DNA from: Aquicoccus porphyridii
GTDB taxonomy: Bacteria > Pseudomonadota > Alphaproteobacteria > Rhodobacterales > Rhodobacteraceae
Assembly (NCBI RefSeq): GCF_008369105.1
Contig: NZ_VINQ01000011.1
Location: 111,345 to 175,344, forward strand
Direction: 5' to 3'
DNA: 64,000 nt
Both the position numbers and the translations under genes were made by a program. The notes under the pieces were generated by a model. It ran no database searches, was not told where the DNA came from, and saw only the letters and a list, made by a program, of their open reading frames with translations. How positions within the stretch are numbered: the first letter of the stretch is position 1; each line of letters opens with the position of its first letter. Below, one piece after another: positions 44,783 through 55,015 of this stretch.

Positions 44783-46378
44783 TTATATCGACGTCAGGGT
44801 TCCGTTGATAAGCGCCCAACCGGCAACGACCGAATTTGCTGCCACATGCGCCAGAACCGCGTCGCCCAACCGGTCGCGCCGCATCATGACCAGCGCAAAG
44901 ATGACACCCGCCACGAACGCTTCTATCCAGCGCCCGTGCAGCATCGCGAAAAATGCGCTTGATGCCACCACCGCGAAGAACCGCCCCGCGCGCCCCCCGA
45001 AATCAAGACGCCCAAGCAGGTAACCGCGAAAGAACAACTCTTCGACGACAGGCACGAGCAACATCGTGCCGATCAGGCGGCTTATGATCCAAAGCGCCAG
45101 AACGGTGGCGCCAAGACCATTGAGGACGGCCGCAAGTGAGGCGTCGGCCGCGGATGCGGGGGGCTGAAAGATGATCCACCCTGCCCCGACAAGTATTCCT
45201 GCGGCGATCGCTGCGGGATCGATCCCCGTCATCAGTCTCCAGTAATGTCGCCGGAAATAAACCAGCGACAGGAACATCACGAGCGCCGTCAGGGGATAGG
45301 CAAGATCGGGGTGGACCGAGATTGCAGAGGCCACGATTCCCGCCACCATCAACGCCACGAACGGTATGATCCGCGCAGCGAGCCAATCCTCGCGCAGCGG
45401 AATGCTCTGCGCCGCGGATGGGGCATGGCGATGTATCCAGGGCATGACCTGTGCCACGAACAACAGGAACACCGCGAGAAGGGTGAAAAAGAGCCACCCC
45501 GCATAGCTGTGAAATCCCTTTACCGCGATCTCCGGGGATATGTGCGCGCCGATCATCACCAGGATTGCGATGCGCACGACATTCAAAAGCCAACTCAACG
45601 TCAGACCCAGCGGCAACATGATCAACCAGAACCGGGTAAAGTGCAGATCCCGACGAAACAGGAACCCGTAAATCCCGATAAAGGCGGTCACCAATGCGAT
45701 CCCCTCCAACCCGGAACATTGGCTGGAAATATAAACGCGAAAGGACTCGGTGCCGATGATATAGGTCGCGGGATCGGCATAAATGTCCGGCGCAAAGGCA
45801 AGCAACACGGCCACAACCGCGTCAAAGGTGAAATCCGTCAGCACCTGCCAGTTCCACAAGGGAAGCAGGCTGTTCGCAACGTCGGGAATGACAACAGCCA
45901 CGAGAAGAACGGGGAGCGGCGCGAACCGTTCGGCCCGCAACCAGTCTCGCCACACCCCCAGCGGCGCCACGAGCGCAACACCGGTCGCCACGGCAAGAAC
46001 AAGACCGCTCAGCCACGGGACAAGCGCAACGAAAAACTCGTCGGTCATATTGCGGGACCCGCCAACGACGAGCGGCAATAAAATCAGCCCGACACCGATC
46101 AGATGGATGCCCCAGACCCAACGCCCGGGGCCATTTCGCGCCACCCCGATCTGCGACAACCGTCTGAATGCCTCGGGACGCGCCCAGAAATAGACCCCGA
46201 GTGCCGCAAAGCTGACGATGCTGCGTGCGACGAGACTTCGCAAAAGCTCGCATCCGGTCTGTGCCCCGGTTGCATGACAATCGACAGTGGCGAAAAACTG
46301 ATAGGCAACGGCGATACCGATGATTTCCGCCAGCAGAACCGCAGGGACCACGAGGATGCGGGTTCTGAACTGCGTCAC
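44783..46378 (-). CDS. xrtE: Exosortase E fused to a CPBP-type intramembrane protease (VPEID-CTERM system)
   Basis: A 531-residue, many-helix membrane protein. The N-terminal ~320 residues are an exosortase: the catalytic Cys in SSQCSGLEG (about 221), the Arg in LNVVRI (about 269) and the His in GFHSYAGWLFF (about 290). The C-terminal ~190 residues look like a CPBP (CAAX/Abi) intramembrane protease with EELFFRGYLLG, FFAMLHG and HVAANSV. This fusion is known as exosortase E/protease of VPEID-CTERM systems (TIGR04162). It should cut at VPEID in the neighbouring 86-residue protein and attach the released part to an unknown surface component; the role of the protease half is unknown. The start codon is GTG at 46378. 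Confidence 0.9.
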   Translation of the reverse strand: MTQFRTRILVVPAVLLAEIIGIAVAYQFFATVDCHATGAQTGCELLRSLVARSIVSFAALGVYFWARPEAFRRLSQIGVARNGPGRWVWGIHLIGVGLILLPLVVGGSRNMTDEFFVALVPWLSGLVLAVATGVALVAPLGVWRDWLRAERFAPLPVLLVAVVIPDVANSLLPLWNWQVLTDFTFDAVVAVLLAFAPDIYADPATYIIGTESFRVYISSQCSGLEGIALVTAFIGIYGFLFRRDLHFTRFWLIMLPLGLTLSWLLNVVRIAILVMIGAHISPEIAVKGFHSYAGWLFFTLLAVFLLFVAQVMPWIHRHAPSAAQSIPLREDWLAARIIPFVALMVAGIVASAISVHPDLAYPLTALVMFLSLVYFRRHYWRLMTGIDPAAIAAGILVGAGWIIFQPPASAADASLAAVLNGLGATVLALWIISRLIGTMLLVPVVEELFFRGYLLGRLDFGGRAGRFFAVVASSAFFAMLHGRWIEAFVAGVIFALVMMRRDRLGDAVLAHVAANSVVAGWALINGTLTSI

Positions 46379-46506
46379 GGTCGCCTATCCCAATTACGAT
46401 ATGTTACGCTTGATCGGTATCATGTTTCCCCAGTCTCCCCGCGACCGCGCTTGTAACACATAACGCGGTCGGGGTGGCCGGTGAACCCATTTCCGCGCGA
46501 CGCGCC

Positions 46507-47949
46507 CTAACCGGGGCCGATCATGAAACAGTTGATGTTGCGCGCCTGAAGCCTGCGACAGGCGATTTCCGCCGACTCGCGGTTCATCCCCATGAAATTC
46601 GCGTCAAAGCCGGCGCTGCGCTTGACCACCTTGCGCAGTGTTCCGTCAAGCGTCTCCATCTCCTTGAGCGCGGTTTGCAGCAACACCTTTTCCGCCTGGT
46701 ACTGGTTGGAATAGCGACCCAGGTTGATGCCCCAATGCCGCCCTCCCGCAGTCGAGACGCGGGTGACGATTTCGGGGTCGGGTTCCGGGTCTGTCGTGGT
46801 CGCGGAATCCGGCACGGCGCTGGCCAGAACCAGATCGTCAGGCCGGGCCTTGGGCGTCCTCGCGATCGCCGGAGGTGTGGTGTCCGCGGACGGCGTGGTC
46901 GAACCCTCGGCGACCTGGGTGGTTTGCGCTGCGCTCAGGGCCTCGGTGATGTCGTCTTTCACCGCCACGAGTATCGGATCGGGCTCGGTGCTGCCGGGTC
47001 GCATCACCGGACGCAGGCTTTTTTCGACCGCCGTCACAAGGCGAATGGTCTTGCCCGCCGCGCCGGGGGCGGAGTCGGGCGTGCCGGCATAGGCCGGGCG
47101 GGGCGGCTTGCGCGTCGGCGCGCGGGAGGGCGCCCTTTGAAAGCCGACATCGAGAAGTTCGGCCACCTTGGCATTGCGCGACGCCGTGGAGCGGCCACCG
47201 AACACCGTGGCAATGATGCGCTTGTTGCCGCGTTCGGCCGAAGCGACAAGGTTGAAACCAGCGGCGCGGGTATAGCCCGTCTTGATCCCGTCGGCGCCCT
47301 TGTAAGCGTCGAGAAAACGACGGTTGGTATTGGGCACTTCCTTGATCCCGGCATGGGTCGAGCGCCGCGAGAACAGGTTGTAATATTGTGGAAAATCGAA
47401 AAACAGTTGTCGGCCGAGCATGGTCATGTCGCGCGCGGTCGAAAGGTGCCCGTTCGCCGTCAGCCCGTGTGCATTCTTGAACGTGGTGCGCGTCAGGCCC
47501 ATCGCCTTGGCGGTGCGGGTCATGCGGCGAGCAAACCGCGCCTCCGAGCCCGAGATCGCCTCTCCCATGGCCGTGGCGGCGTCATTGGCCGAACGGACCG
47601 CCGCGGCGCGAATGAGATAGCGCAGCTTGATCTTCTGTCCCGCCCTGAGCCCCAGTTTCGAGGGCGGTTCGGCCGCGGCATTCCTGGAAATCGTAACGAC
47701 CGTATCGAGGCTGATTTCGCCACGCTGGATCGCATCGAACACCACGTAAAGCGTCATCATCTTGGTGAGTGAGGCCGGATGCAGCCTTGTATCGGCATTG
47801 CGTGAATGCAGTACCTCGCCACTGCGCGCGTCGATCACCATCGCCGCATAGGGCGCCGCCATGGCCGAAAGCGGCAGGATCACCAACATCCAGATGGCCG
47901 CAAATAGATAGAGTCCGGTCCTGCCCCGGTTTCCGCCACGCATCCGCAT
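46507..47949 (-). CDS. D-alanyl-D-alanine carboxypeptidase with C-terminal SPOR-like domain
   Basis: A 480-residue low-molecular-weight penicillin-binding protein. After an N-terminal membrane/signal segment come the serine peptidase motifs SLTK (HPASLTKMM), SAN (VRSANDAAT) and KTG (DGIKTGYTR). A linker of about 150 residues rich in Pro/Thr/Asp precedes a C-terminal domain (HWGINLGRYSNQYQAEKVLL, then GMNRESAEIACRRL) resembling SPOR domains that bind denuded glycan at the septum. It trims D-Ala from peptidoglycan. The start is ATG at 47949, or ATG two codons later. Confidence 0.88.
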   Translation of the reverse strand: MRMRGGNRGRTGLYLFAAIWMLVILPLSAMAAPYAAMVIDARSGEVLHSRNADTRLHPASLTKMMTLYVVFDAIQRGEISLDTVVTISRNAAAEPPSKLGLRAGQKIKLRYLIRAAAVRSANDAATAMGEAISGSEARFARRMTRTAKAMGLTRTTFKNAHGLTANGHLSTARDMTMLGRQLFFDFPQYYNLFSRRSTHAGIKEVPNTNRRFLDAYKGADGIKTGYTRAAGFNLVASAERGNKRIIATVFGGRSTASRNAKVAELLDVGFQRAPSRAPTRKPPRPAYAGTPDSAPGAAGKTIRLVTAVEKSLRPVMRPGSTEPDPILVAVKDDITEALSAAQTTQVAEGSTTPSADTTPPAIARTPKARPDDLVLASAVPDSATTTDPEPDPEIVTRVSTAGGRHWGINLGRYSNQYQAEKVLLQTALKEMETLDGTLRKVVKRSAGFDANFMGMNRESAEIACRRLQARNINCFMIGPG

Positions 47950-48084
47950 GGTTCTCGCCTTTCTGCCTCTCGCTCCGCCGGTTTGCCCAGCTGGAATTCA
48001 TTCTGCAACCAGAGGTTAGCATAAGGTGAGTTAGGAATAAAGGTTGTATTCCAATCGGATAGGCGATTCCGATTACAACATTTA

Positions 48085-48107
48085 GGGGGCGGTAGCTGCC
48101 CGCCCCC
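48085..48107 (-). terminator. G+C-rich hairpin downstream of curA
   Basis: Arms GGGGGCGG at 48085-48092 and CCGCCCCC at 48100-48107 flank a 7-base loop, in the gap between the carboxypeptidase start and the curA stop. It may terminate curA, although the T-tract is poor. Confidence 0.45.
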
Positions 48108-48169
48108 CAAATGGTCGATTTTGGCCGGAATGTGGCGTTAATTGCGCAAAGCGCAACGCCGGGTGAGCA

Positions 48170-49207
48170 TCAGGCAAGCTTGACGATCTGCTTGCCCATG
48201 TTGCGCCCTTCGAGAAGCCCCATGAAAGCGGCGGGCGCGTTCTCGATCCCTTCCGCGATGTCCTCAAGATAGGCGATATCGCCGCTGGCCACGAGCGGCG
48301 CGACCTCGTTGAGGAACTCACCGTAGCGGTCGAAATGGTTCGATATGATAAAGCCCTGAGCCAACAGGTGCTTGACCAGAAGCGTGCGCCAGAAGACCGG
48401 GAACCGGTCGGGCCCTGCGCCCGCGGTGCCGCCCAACGCGCCGGTGTTATAGCCCGCGATCATCCCGCAGACCGGGATTCGGCCAAAACGATTCATCAAC
48501 GGCAGAACCGCTTCGAACACCTTGCCACCGACGTTCTCGAAATAGATGTCGATGCCATCCGGCGCGGCCTCGGCCAGCGCCTTGCGCAGGCTGCGCGCAT
48601 CGTCATAGGCGCGGTGATCGAGCGCCGCGTCAAAGCCGAATTTCTCGGTCGCGAGGCGACATTTGTCGGCCCCGCCTGCAATCGCCACGGTGCGCAGCCC
48701 GCGCGCCTTGGCAATCTGGCCCACCATGCTGCCCACTGGCCCGGTGGCCGCCGCCACCACAAGAGTTTCGCCCTTCTTGGGCTTGCCAATCTCGGTCAGC
48801 CCATACCAGCCAGTGAAACCGGGCATGCCCAGCACACCCAGCGAGGTGGTGATCGGCAGCCCCTCGGGCAGTTTGCGCAACATCTTGGCCGGTTGTACGC
48901 CGTGCGTGGCCCAACCGAACATGCCAAAGGCCATGTCGCCCGGCTTGAAACCCGGGTCGTTCGAGGCGATCACCTCGCCTGCGCCGCCGCCTTCCATGAT
49001 GCCGCCCAAGGGCACAGGCTCGGCATAGGATTTGGCGTCGTCCATCCGACCACGCATGTAAGGGTCGAGCGACATGTAATGCACACGCACGAGAACCTCG
49101 CCCTCGCTAGGTTCGGGCACGGGCCGCGTTTCAAGTTTGAAATCGCTGTCCTTGGGCGCACCCTCGGGGCGGGCGGCAAGGGTGATGCATTTCATTTCGT
49201 CAGCCAT
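48170..49207 (-). CDS. NADP-dependent oxidoreductase, CurA/MDR family
   Basis: A 345-residue medium-chain reductase without catalytic zinc ligands: LVRVHYMSLDPYMRGRMDD, PLGGIMEGGGAGEV, LGMPGFTGWYGL, the nucleotide-binding AAATGPVGSMVGQIAK, and YFENVGGKVFEAVLP. It resembles the curcumin reductase/leukotriene B4 dehydrogenase subgroup, which reduces enone double bonds. It closes the acyl-CoA cluster, 3 bp after the thioesterase gene. Confidence 0.88.
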   Translation of the reverse strand: MADEMKCITLAARPEGAPKDSDFKLETRPVPEPSEGEVLVRVHYMSLDPYMRGRMDDAKSYAEPVPLGGIMEGGGAGEVIASNDPGFKPGDMAFGMFGWATHGVQPAKMLRKLPEGLPITTSLGVLGMPGFTGWYGLTEIGKPKKGETLVVAAATGPVGSMVGQIAKARGLRTVAIAGGADKCRLATEKFGFDAALDHRAYDDARSLRKALAEAAPDGIDIYFENVGGKVFEAVLPLMNRFGRIPVCGMIAGYNTGALGGTAGAGPDRFPVFWRTLLVKHLLAQGFIISNHFDRYGEFLNEVAPLVASGDIAYLEDIAEGIENAPAAFMGLLEGRNMGKQIVKLA

Positions 49208-49210
49208 GGT

Positions 49211-49620
49211 TCATCCTTTCGTGCTGCCACGCAGGCGGAAAACGCCGGTGGCGGTTGCAATGATGGTTCCGGTTTCGTCACGAATTTCGCCCTCGGCAAA
49301 GACGGTCGACCGCCCGCCGCCGGTGCGTCGGCCTTCGGTAATCAGCAGCTTGCCCTTGGCGACGGCGTGATACTGAACATTGAGCGACAATGTCATCGCA
49401 AGCTGCCGGTCATCGGGATCGCCGGTAAAGCAGATCGCATAGCCCATCGCGGTATCGAGAAGCGTGGCATGCACACCGCCATGCGGAATGCCATAGCGAT
49501 TGCCGAGATGTGCCAGCATGGGTTGTTCGAGACGGCAATAGCCATCCGACCAGTCGGTGATGGTGAAACCAACATGGGCCTGGAACGGGTAAGGCTCTTC
49601 CTTGAGCTTGGGATCGAGCA

Positions 49621-49621
<1 letters not shown>
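49211..49621 (-). CDS. PaaI-type hotdog thioesterase
   Basis: A 136-residue hotdog protein with the long helix and active-site region GIPHGGVHATLLDTAMGYAI and a following beta-sheet. PaaI-type enzymes hydrolyse acyl- or phenylacetyl-CoA thioesters. Its start overlaps the previous stop as TGATG. Confidence 0.85.
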
Positions 49622-50655
<1,034 letters not shown>

Positions 50656-50666
50656 CCTTGGCCTCC

Positions 50667-51332
50667 CTAGCTGTAGGTCAAAAGCCGCTCTTGATTGGCG
50701 GCGTTGATATGGGGGGTTTCATTGAACCCGTGAAGATAGACCGACTTCGCAGAGTAGACGAAACGGTTGACGGCGCAATTCTTGATCTGCAGTTGCAGCT
50801 TGATCTGCTGGCCCGGCCCGCAATCGAGCTGCGCCGCGATCAGACGGGCAATCGGCCCGCCCGAGGACACGGCCAGCACCTGAGCATGATCCGGGTCCAT
50901 CACGACCTTCCGCGCGGCCTCGACCCGGGCGGTGAAATCGGCCCAGCTTTCGGCCGCACCCGGGATACCGCCCTGCTCCCATTCCAGCACCGTATCGCGC
51001 AGGGTGCGAAAATGGCTCTTGCGTTCGGTATGCATGTTCTCCGGGCCGGGTTGCCCCGCGTATTTCGCATTGAGCAGGTCGGTGAAATCGAACTCGTTGA
51101 GGCCGGTGTGAATGCCCGGTTCGACCTCCATCTCAAGCCCTTGAAGAATCCCGTCGAGGGTTTCGCGATGGCGCACCATGTCGCCGATGAAAACCGCCGA
51201 GGGCCGGATGCCCTGCGCCTTGAGCGCGCGGCCCAACTCGCGCGATTGCTCGTGACCAAGCTCTGACAGCTTGTCATAATTCGCCGCACCAAAGGACGCT
51301 TGTGCATGTCGGACAAGAAAAAGCTCAGCCAC
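50667..51332 (-). CDS. Histidine phosphatase family protein
   Basis: A 221-residue phosphatase with the N-terminal LVRHAQASFG (RHG-type phosphohistidine) and the later SSGGPIARLIAAQL segment. The GTG at 51332 (VAELFLVRHA) with GGAG nine bases upstream is the best start and overlaps the preceding gene by 8 bp; ATG further upstream would add unrelated residues. The substrate is unknown; it lies in the acyl-CoA cluster. Confidence 0.82.
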   Translation of the reverse strand: MAELFLVRHAQASFGAANYDKLSELGHEQSRELGRALKAQGIRPSAVFIGDMVRHRETLDGILQGLEMEVEPGIHTGLNEFDFTDLLNAKYAGQPGPENMHTERKSHFRTLRDTVLEWEQGGIPGAAESWADFTARVEAARKVVMDPDHAQVLAVSSGGPIARLIAAQLDCGPGQQIKLQLQIKNCAVNRFVYSAKSVYLHGFNETPHINAANQERLLTYS

Positions 51333-52296
51333 CGCACAACTCCTGTCGCGCATCCGCGTACTCGACCGCCAGCCGGTCGACAAGTTGCGCCGCCGGAGTA
51401 ATGCCCGTCACCGCGCCGATCCCTTGCCCCGCGCCCCAGATCTCTTTCCAGCTTTTGGGTTTCTCGCGGTCAGCGCCGAAATTCATCTTCGAGGGGTCCG
51501 AATCTTCGAGATTGTCAGGGTCCATCCCCGCCCGCGCGATCGAAGGTTTGAGGTAATTGCCATGCACCCCGGTGAAGAGGTTGGAATAAACAATATCCTC
51601 GGCGCCGCTCTCGACGATCATCTGCTTGTATTCGGGCTGCGCATTGGCCTCGTCCGTGGCGATGAAGGGCGAGCCGATATAGGCAAGGTCGGCCCCCATC
51701 GCCTGTGCGGCCAGAATGGATTTGCCATTGGCAATCGCCCCCGAAAGCGCCACCGGCCCGTCGAACCATTCGCGAATCTCGTTGACCAAAGCAAAGGGCG
51801 ATTGCGCGCCCGCATGGCCACCCGCACCGGCGGCCACGGCGATCAGGCCGTCGGCCCCCTTCTCGATGGCCTTCTTGGCGAACCGGTTGTTGATGATGTC
51901 GTGCAGCGTGATCCCGCCACAGCTATGCGCGGCCTCGTTCACCTCGACTCGCGCACCCAGCGACGTGATCCAGATCGGCACTTTCCATTTCGCGCAAATT
52001 TCCAGATCGCGTTCCAGCCGCTCGTTCGAGCGATGAACGATCTGGTTCACCGCGAACGGGGCTGCCGGGGTGTCGGGATTGGCCTGGTTGTGCCGGTCAA
52101 GCTCTTCTGTGATCCGCTTGAGCCACGCTTCGAGCAGGATCGGCTCGCCCTCCTTCTCGCGCGCGTTGAGCGCGGGAAAGGCGCCCACAATCCCGGCCTT
52201 GCATTGCGCGATGACCAGATCGGGATTCGAGATGATGAAGAGCGGAGAGCCGATGACCGGAATCCGCAGATTTGCAAGTTGGGTCGGGAGAGTCAC
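51325..52296 (-). CDS. Nitronate monooxygenase / FMN-dependent enoyl reductase-like protein
   Basis: A 323-residue TIM-barrel flavoprotein of the 2-nitropropane dioxygenase family: IPVIGSPLFIISNPDLVIA, IVGAFPALN, the FMN region AVAAGAGGHAGAQSPFAL, and ALSGAIANGKSILAAQAMGAD. Besides nitronate oxidation, members act as enoyl reductases, which fits the surrounding acyl-CoA genes better. The start is GTG at 52296. Confidence 0.85.
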   Translation of the reverse strand: MTLPTQLANLRIPVIGSPLFIISNPDLVIAQCKAGIVGAFPALNAREKEGEPILLEAWLKRITEELDRHNQANPDTPAAPFAVNQIVHRSNERLERDLEICAKWKVPIWITSLGARVEVNEAAHSCGGITLHDIINNRFAKKAIEKGADGLIAVAAGAGGHAGAQSPFALVNEIREWFDGPVALSGAIANGKSILAAQAMGADLAYIGSPFIATDEANAQPEYKQMIVESGAEDIVYSNLFTGVHGNYLKPSIARAGMDPDNLEDSDPSKMNFGADREKPKSWKEIWGAGQGIGAVTGITPAAQLVDRLAVEYADARQELCGG

Positions 52297-52372
52297 GGTT
52301 GGTTGTCCTTGATGAGGGCAGCGACCGGCCGCTTGTGAGCAAGAAGTGCCCGCCCGTGGGCGCGGTCGGGTG

Positions 52373-52396
52373 CTGCCCGGCGCTATCGCCGGGCAG
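52373..52396. terminator. 10-bp perfect hairpin between thiolase and the flavoprotein gene
   Basis: CTGCCCGGCG and its exact complement with a 4-base loop, lying 18 bp beyond the thiolase stop. No T-tract, so it may be an RNA-stabilising or processing stem rather than a terminator. Confidence 0.5.
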
Positions 52397-52414
52397 AATG
52401 TTCATTCGACCGGT

Positions 52415-53617
52415 TCAGAGAACCTCGAACAGGCCCGCGGCTCCCATGCCGCCGCCCACGCACATGGTGCAGACCACGTATTTCGCGCCACGCCGTTTGC
52501 CCTCGATCAGCGCATGACCGACCATCCGCGCGCCCGACATGCCATAGGGGTGGCCAACGGAAATCGCCCCGCCATTGACGTTGAGATTTTCCATCGGGAT
52601 GCCCAGCACGCGGGCCGATTGCAGCACCTGGCTGGCAAAGGCTTCGTTCAATTCCCACAACCCGATATCGTCCATGCTCAGCCCATGCGCCTTGAGAAGC
52701 TTGGGCACCGCATAGATCGGGCCAATGCCCATCTCGTCTGGCTCGCAGCCGGCAGCGGTCACGCCGATATAGCGGCCCAGCGGCGCAAGACCGCGCTTCT
52801 CGGCCTCTTTCGCCTCCATCACCACGGCCGCCGATGCGCCATCGGAAAGCTGGCTCGCATTGCCCGCGGTGATGTACTTGCCTTCCTTGATCACCTGCCC
52901 GTCCTTGAAGACCGGTTGCAGCCCCTGGAGATTCTCAAGCGTGGTTGAGGGGCGGTTGCCCTCGTCCTTTTCAAGGGTCACTTCCTTGAACGAGATTTCC
53001 TTGGTTTCCTTGTCCATCACGCCCATCGTGGTCGTAAGTGGCACGATCTCGTCATCGAACTTGCCCGCCTCTTGCGCTGCGGCGGTGCGCTGCTGCGATT
53101 GCAGGGCATATTCGTCCTGATCCTCGCGGCTCACGCCATAGCGTTCGGCGACCGTCTCGGCGGTCTCCAGCATGCTCATGTAAAGCGCGGGCTTGTGTTC
53201 CTTGATCCACTTGTCGGCAAGATGGTCGGTGCGCATCTTCTCGTTCTGCACGAGGCTGATCGACTCGACCCCGCCGCCCACGGCGATGTCCATGCCGTCA
53301 TGGACCACCTGCTTGGCCGCGGTGGCGATCGCCATCATCCCGGATGAGCACTGACGGTCGAGGCTCATCCCTGCGACCGTCACGGGCAGGCCCGCGCGGA
53401 TCGCCGCCTGACGGCCGATATTGCCGCCGGTGCTGCCCTGCTGAAGCGCTGCTCCGATGATGCAATCCTCGACCTCGGAACCGTCGAGCCCGGCACGCGA
53501 AACCGCGTTGGAAACCGCGTGACCGACGAGAGTCTGCGCCGATGTGGCGTTGAAGGCACCGCGAAAGGCTTTGCCGATCGGGGTGCGGGCGGTGGAAACA
53601 ATAAGTGCGTCGCGCAT
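52415..53617 (-). CDS. Acetyl-CoA acyltransferase (thiolase)
   Basis: A 400-residue thiolase. The nucleophilic cysteine is in [14 protein letters not shown], the histidine in [17 protein letters not shown] and the second cysteine in [14 protein letters not shown]. It ends beta-oxidation cycles by cleaving 3-ketoacyl-CoA. In the cluster it follows the SDR (3-bp gap), so the 3-ketoacyl-CoA is likely provided by that dehydrogenase. Confidence 0.92.
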   Translation of the reverse strand: MRDALIVSTARTPIGKAFRGAFNATSAQTLVGHAVSNAVSRAGLDGSEVEDCIIGAALQQGSTGGNIGRQAAIRAGLPVTVAGMSLDRQCSSGMMAIATAAKQVVHDGMDIAVGGGVESISLVQNEKMRTDHLADKWIKEHKPALYMSMLETAETVAERYGVSREDQDEYALQSQQRTAAAQEAGKFDDEIVPLTTTMGVMDKETKEISFKEVTLEKDEGNRPSTTLENLQGLQPVFKDGQVIKEGKYITAGNASQLSDGASAAVVMEAKEAEKRGLAPLGRYIGVTAAGCEPDEMGIGPIYAVPKLLKAHGLSMDDIGLWELNEAFASQVLQSARVLGIPMENLNVNGGAISVGHPYGMSGARMVGHALIEGKRRGAKYVVCTMCVGGGMGAAGLFEVL

Positions 53618-53620
53618 GTC

Positions 53621-54550
53621 TTAGTCCTTTTTGTCGAGTGAAATGCCGCGCAGATCGGCGGCCATCTGGATGTATTTGTTGGTCTGGTCGAAGGCACCGG
53701 GCATTTCCGCCTGGCCTTCCGCGTCGCGGATACGGGCCATGTTGGCCATCACCGCCTCGGGCGTCAATTCGTCATCGGCAAGTGCCACACCCCGCGTTTC
53801 GTAAACCTTGGTTTCGGCAAAGCACCCGCCGCCCGCGCCAAGGATCATCTTCGCGGGCGCATCCTCGGCCACCAGCGCCAGAAGCCCCGGGGTGATGGTC
53901 TCGGGTTTCAACAGCGGCAGCACCTCGGGTGGCAGCAACTCCTCGGTCATCCGCGTAGCGGCGGTCGGGGCGAGCATGTTGACGCGGATGTTCTTGCGGT
54001 GGCCCTCTTGATGCAGCACGTTCATCAGCCCCAGCATCGCCGTCTTGGCCGCGCCATAGTTCGACTGGCCGAAATTGCCGTAAAGCCCCGAGGCCGAGGT
54101 GGTAAAGACGATGCGGCCGTATTCACGCTCGACCATGTGGCGCCAGAGCGCATGGGTGCAATTGACACTGCCCATCAGGTGCACATCCATCACCAGCTTG
54201 AAATCCTCAAGGCTCATCTTGGCAAAGGTCTTGTCGCGCAGGATGCCCGCGTTGTTCACAAGGATATCGACGTGGCCATATTCGGCGATGGCGGCATTCA
54301 CCATCTCCTGCACCTGGCCCGCGTCGGCCACGTTGGCACCGTTAGCGATGGCATGTCCACCCGCGTCGCGGATCTCCTTCACGACCGCCCTAGCGGCGTC
54401 GCTCGATCCGCCCGACCCATCGCGCGCTGCGCCCAGATCGTTGACCACCACCTTGGCCCCCCGCGCGGCCAATCCAAGCGCATGGCTACGTCCAAGGCCC
54501 GCGCCCGCGCCGGTCACGATCGCCACGCGCCCATCAAATCGAACCGTCAT
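53621..54550 (-). CDS. SDR family dehydrogenase (hydroxyacyl-CoA type)
   Basis: A 309-residue short-chain dehydrogenase with TGAGAGLGRSHAL (cofactor loop), NNAGILRD, and the catalytic Ser-Tyr-Lys in the SASGLYGNFGQSNYGAAK segment. It resembles the (3R)-hydroxyacyl-CoA dehydrogenase part of peroxisomal multifunctional enzyme 2, and the next gene upstream is a MaoC hydratase, which is the partner domain in that enzyme. Start ATG at 54550, overlapping maoC (ATGA). Confidence 0.87.
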   Translation of the reverse strand: MTVRFDGRVAIVTGAGAGLGRSHALGLAARGAKVVVNDLGAARDGSGGSSDAARAVVKEIRDAGGHAIANGANVADAGQVQEMVNAAIAEYGHVDILVNNAGILRDKTFAKMSLEDFKLVMDVHLMGSVNCTHALWRHMVEREYGRIVFTTSASGLYGNFGQSNYGAAKTAMLGLMNVLHQEGHRKNIRVNMLAPTAATRMTEELLPPEVLPLLKPETITPGLLALVAEDAPAKMILGAGGGCFAETKVYETRGVALADDELTPEAVMANMARIRDAEGQAEMPGAFDQTNKYIQMAADLRGISLDKKD

Positions 54551-55014
54551 GCTTCTTCTCCGAAATAGCGCCGCCCGATCCATTCGGCAGCAAGGGCAGG
54601 CTTGTCCTGCCCTTCGATCTCCACCTCCACGGAGGTATGGCTTGTCACGAAGCCCGGCTTGCTTTCATCCAGCGCGGTGAGGGTGAAATGCCCCCGGATG
54701 CGCGCGCCCGCTGGCACCGGCGATAGGAAACGCACCTTGTCGAACCCGTAATTCACGCCCATCGCCACGTTTTCCAGCACCGGCATTTCATAGACCATGG
54801 CCGAGAGCATCGAAAGCGTCAGGAACCCGTGCGCGATGGTCGTCCCGAACGGGGTTTCCTTCGTCGCCTCGGGGTCGACATGGATGAATTGCCAATCCTC
54901 GGTGACATCGGCAAAGGCGTCGATACGCTTCTGGTCAATGGTGAACCAGCTCGATGTGCCCATCTTCTTGCCCACGAGGGCGCGCATTTCCTCAAGCGTC
55001 AGTATCTGTGCCAT
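54547..55014 (-). CDS. MaoC-family enoyl-CoA hydratase
   Basis: A 155-residue hotdog hydratase with the R-specific enoyl-CoA hydratase motif: DAFADVTEDWQFIHVDPEAT with Asp and His, then GTTIAHGFLTLSML. It likely hydrates enoyl-CoA to a 3R-hydroxyacyl-CoA for the SDR downstream. Start ATG at 55014 with an AGGA site; the frame is open upstream but that part is antisense-like. It follows the second SDR by one base. Confidence 0.88.
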   Translation of the reverse strand: MAQILTLEEMRALVGKKMGTSSWFTIDQKRIDAFADVTEDWQFIHVDPEATKETPFGTTIAHGFLTLSMLSAMVYEMPVLENVAMGVNYGFDKVRFLSPVPAGARIRGHFTLTALDESKPGFVTSHTSVEVEIEGQDKPALAAEWIGRRYFGEEA

Positions 55015-55015
55015 C

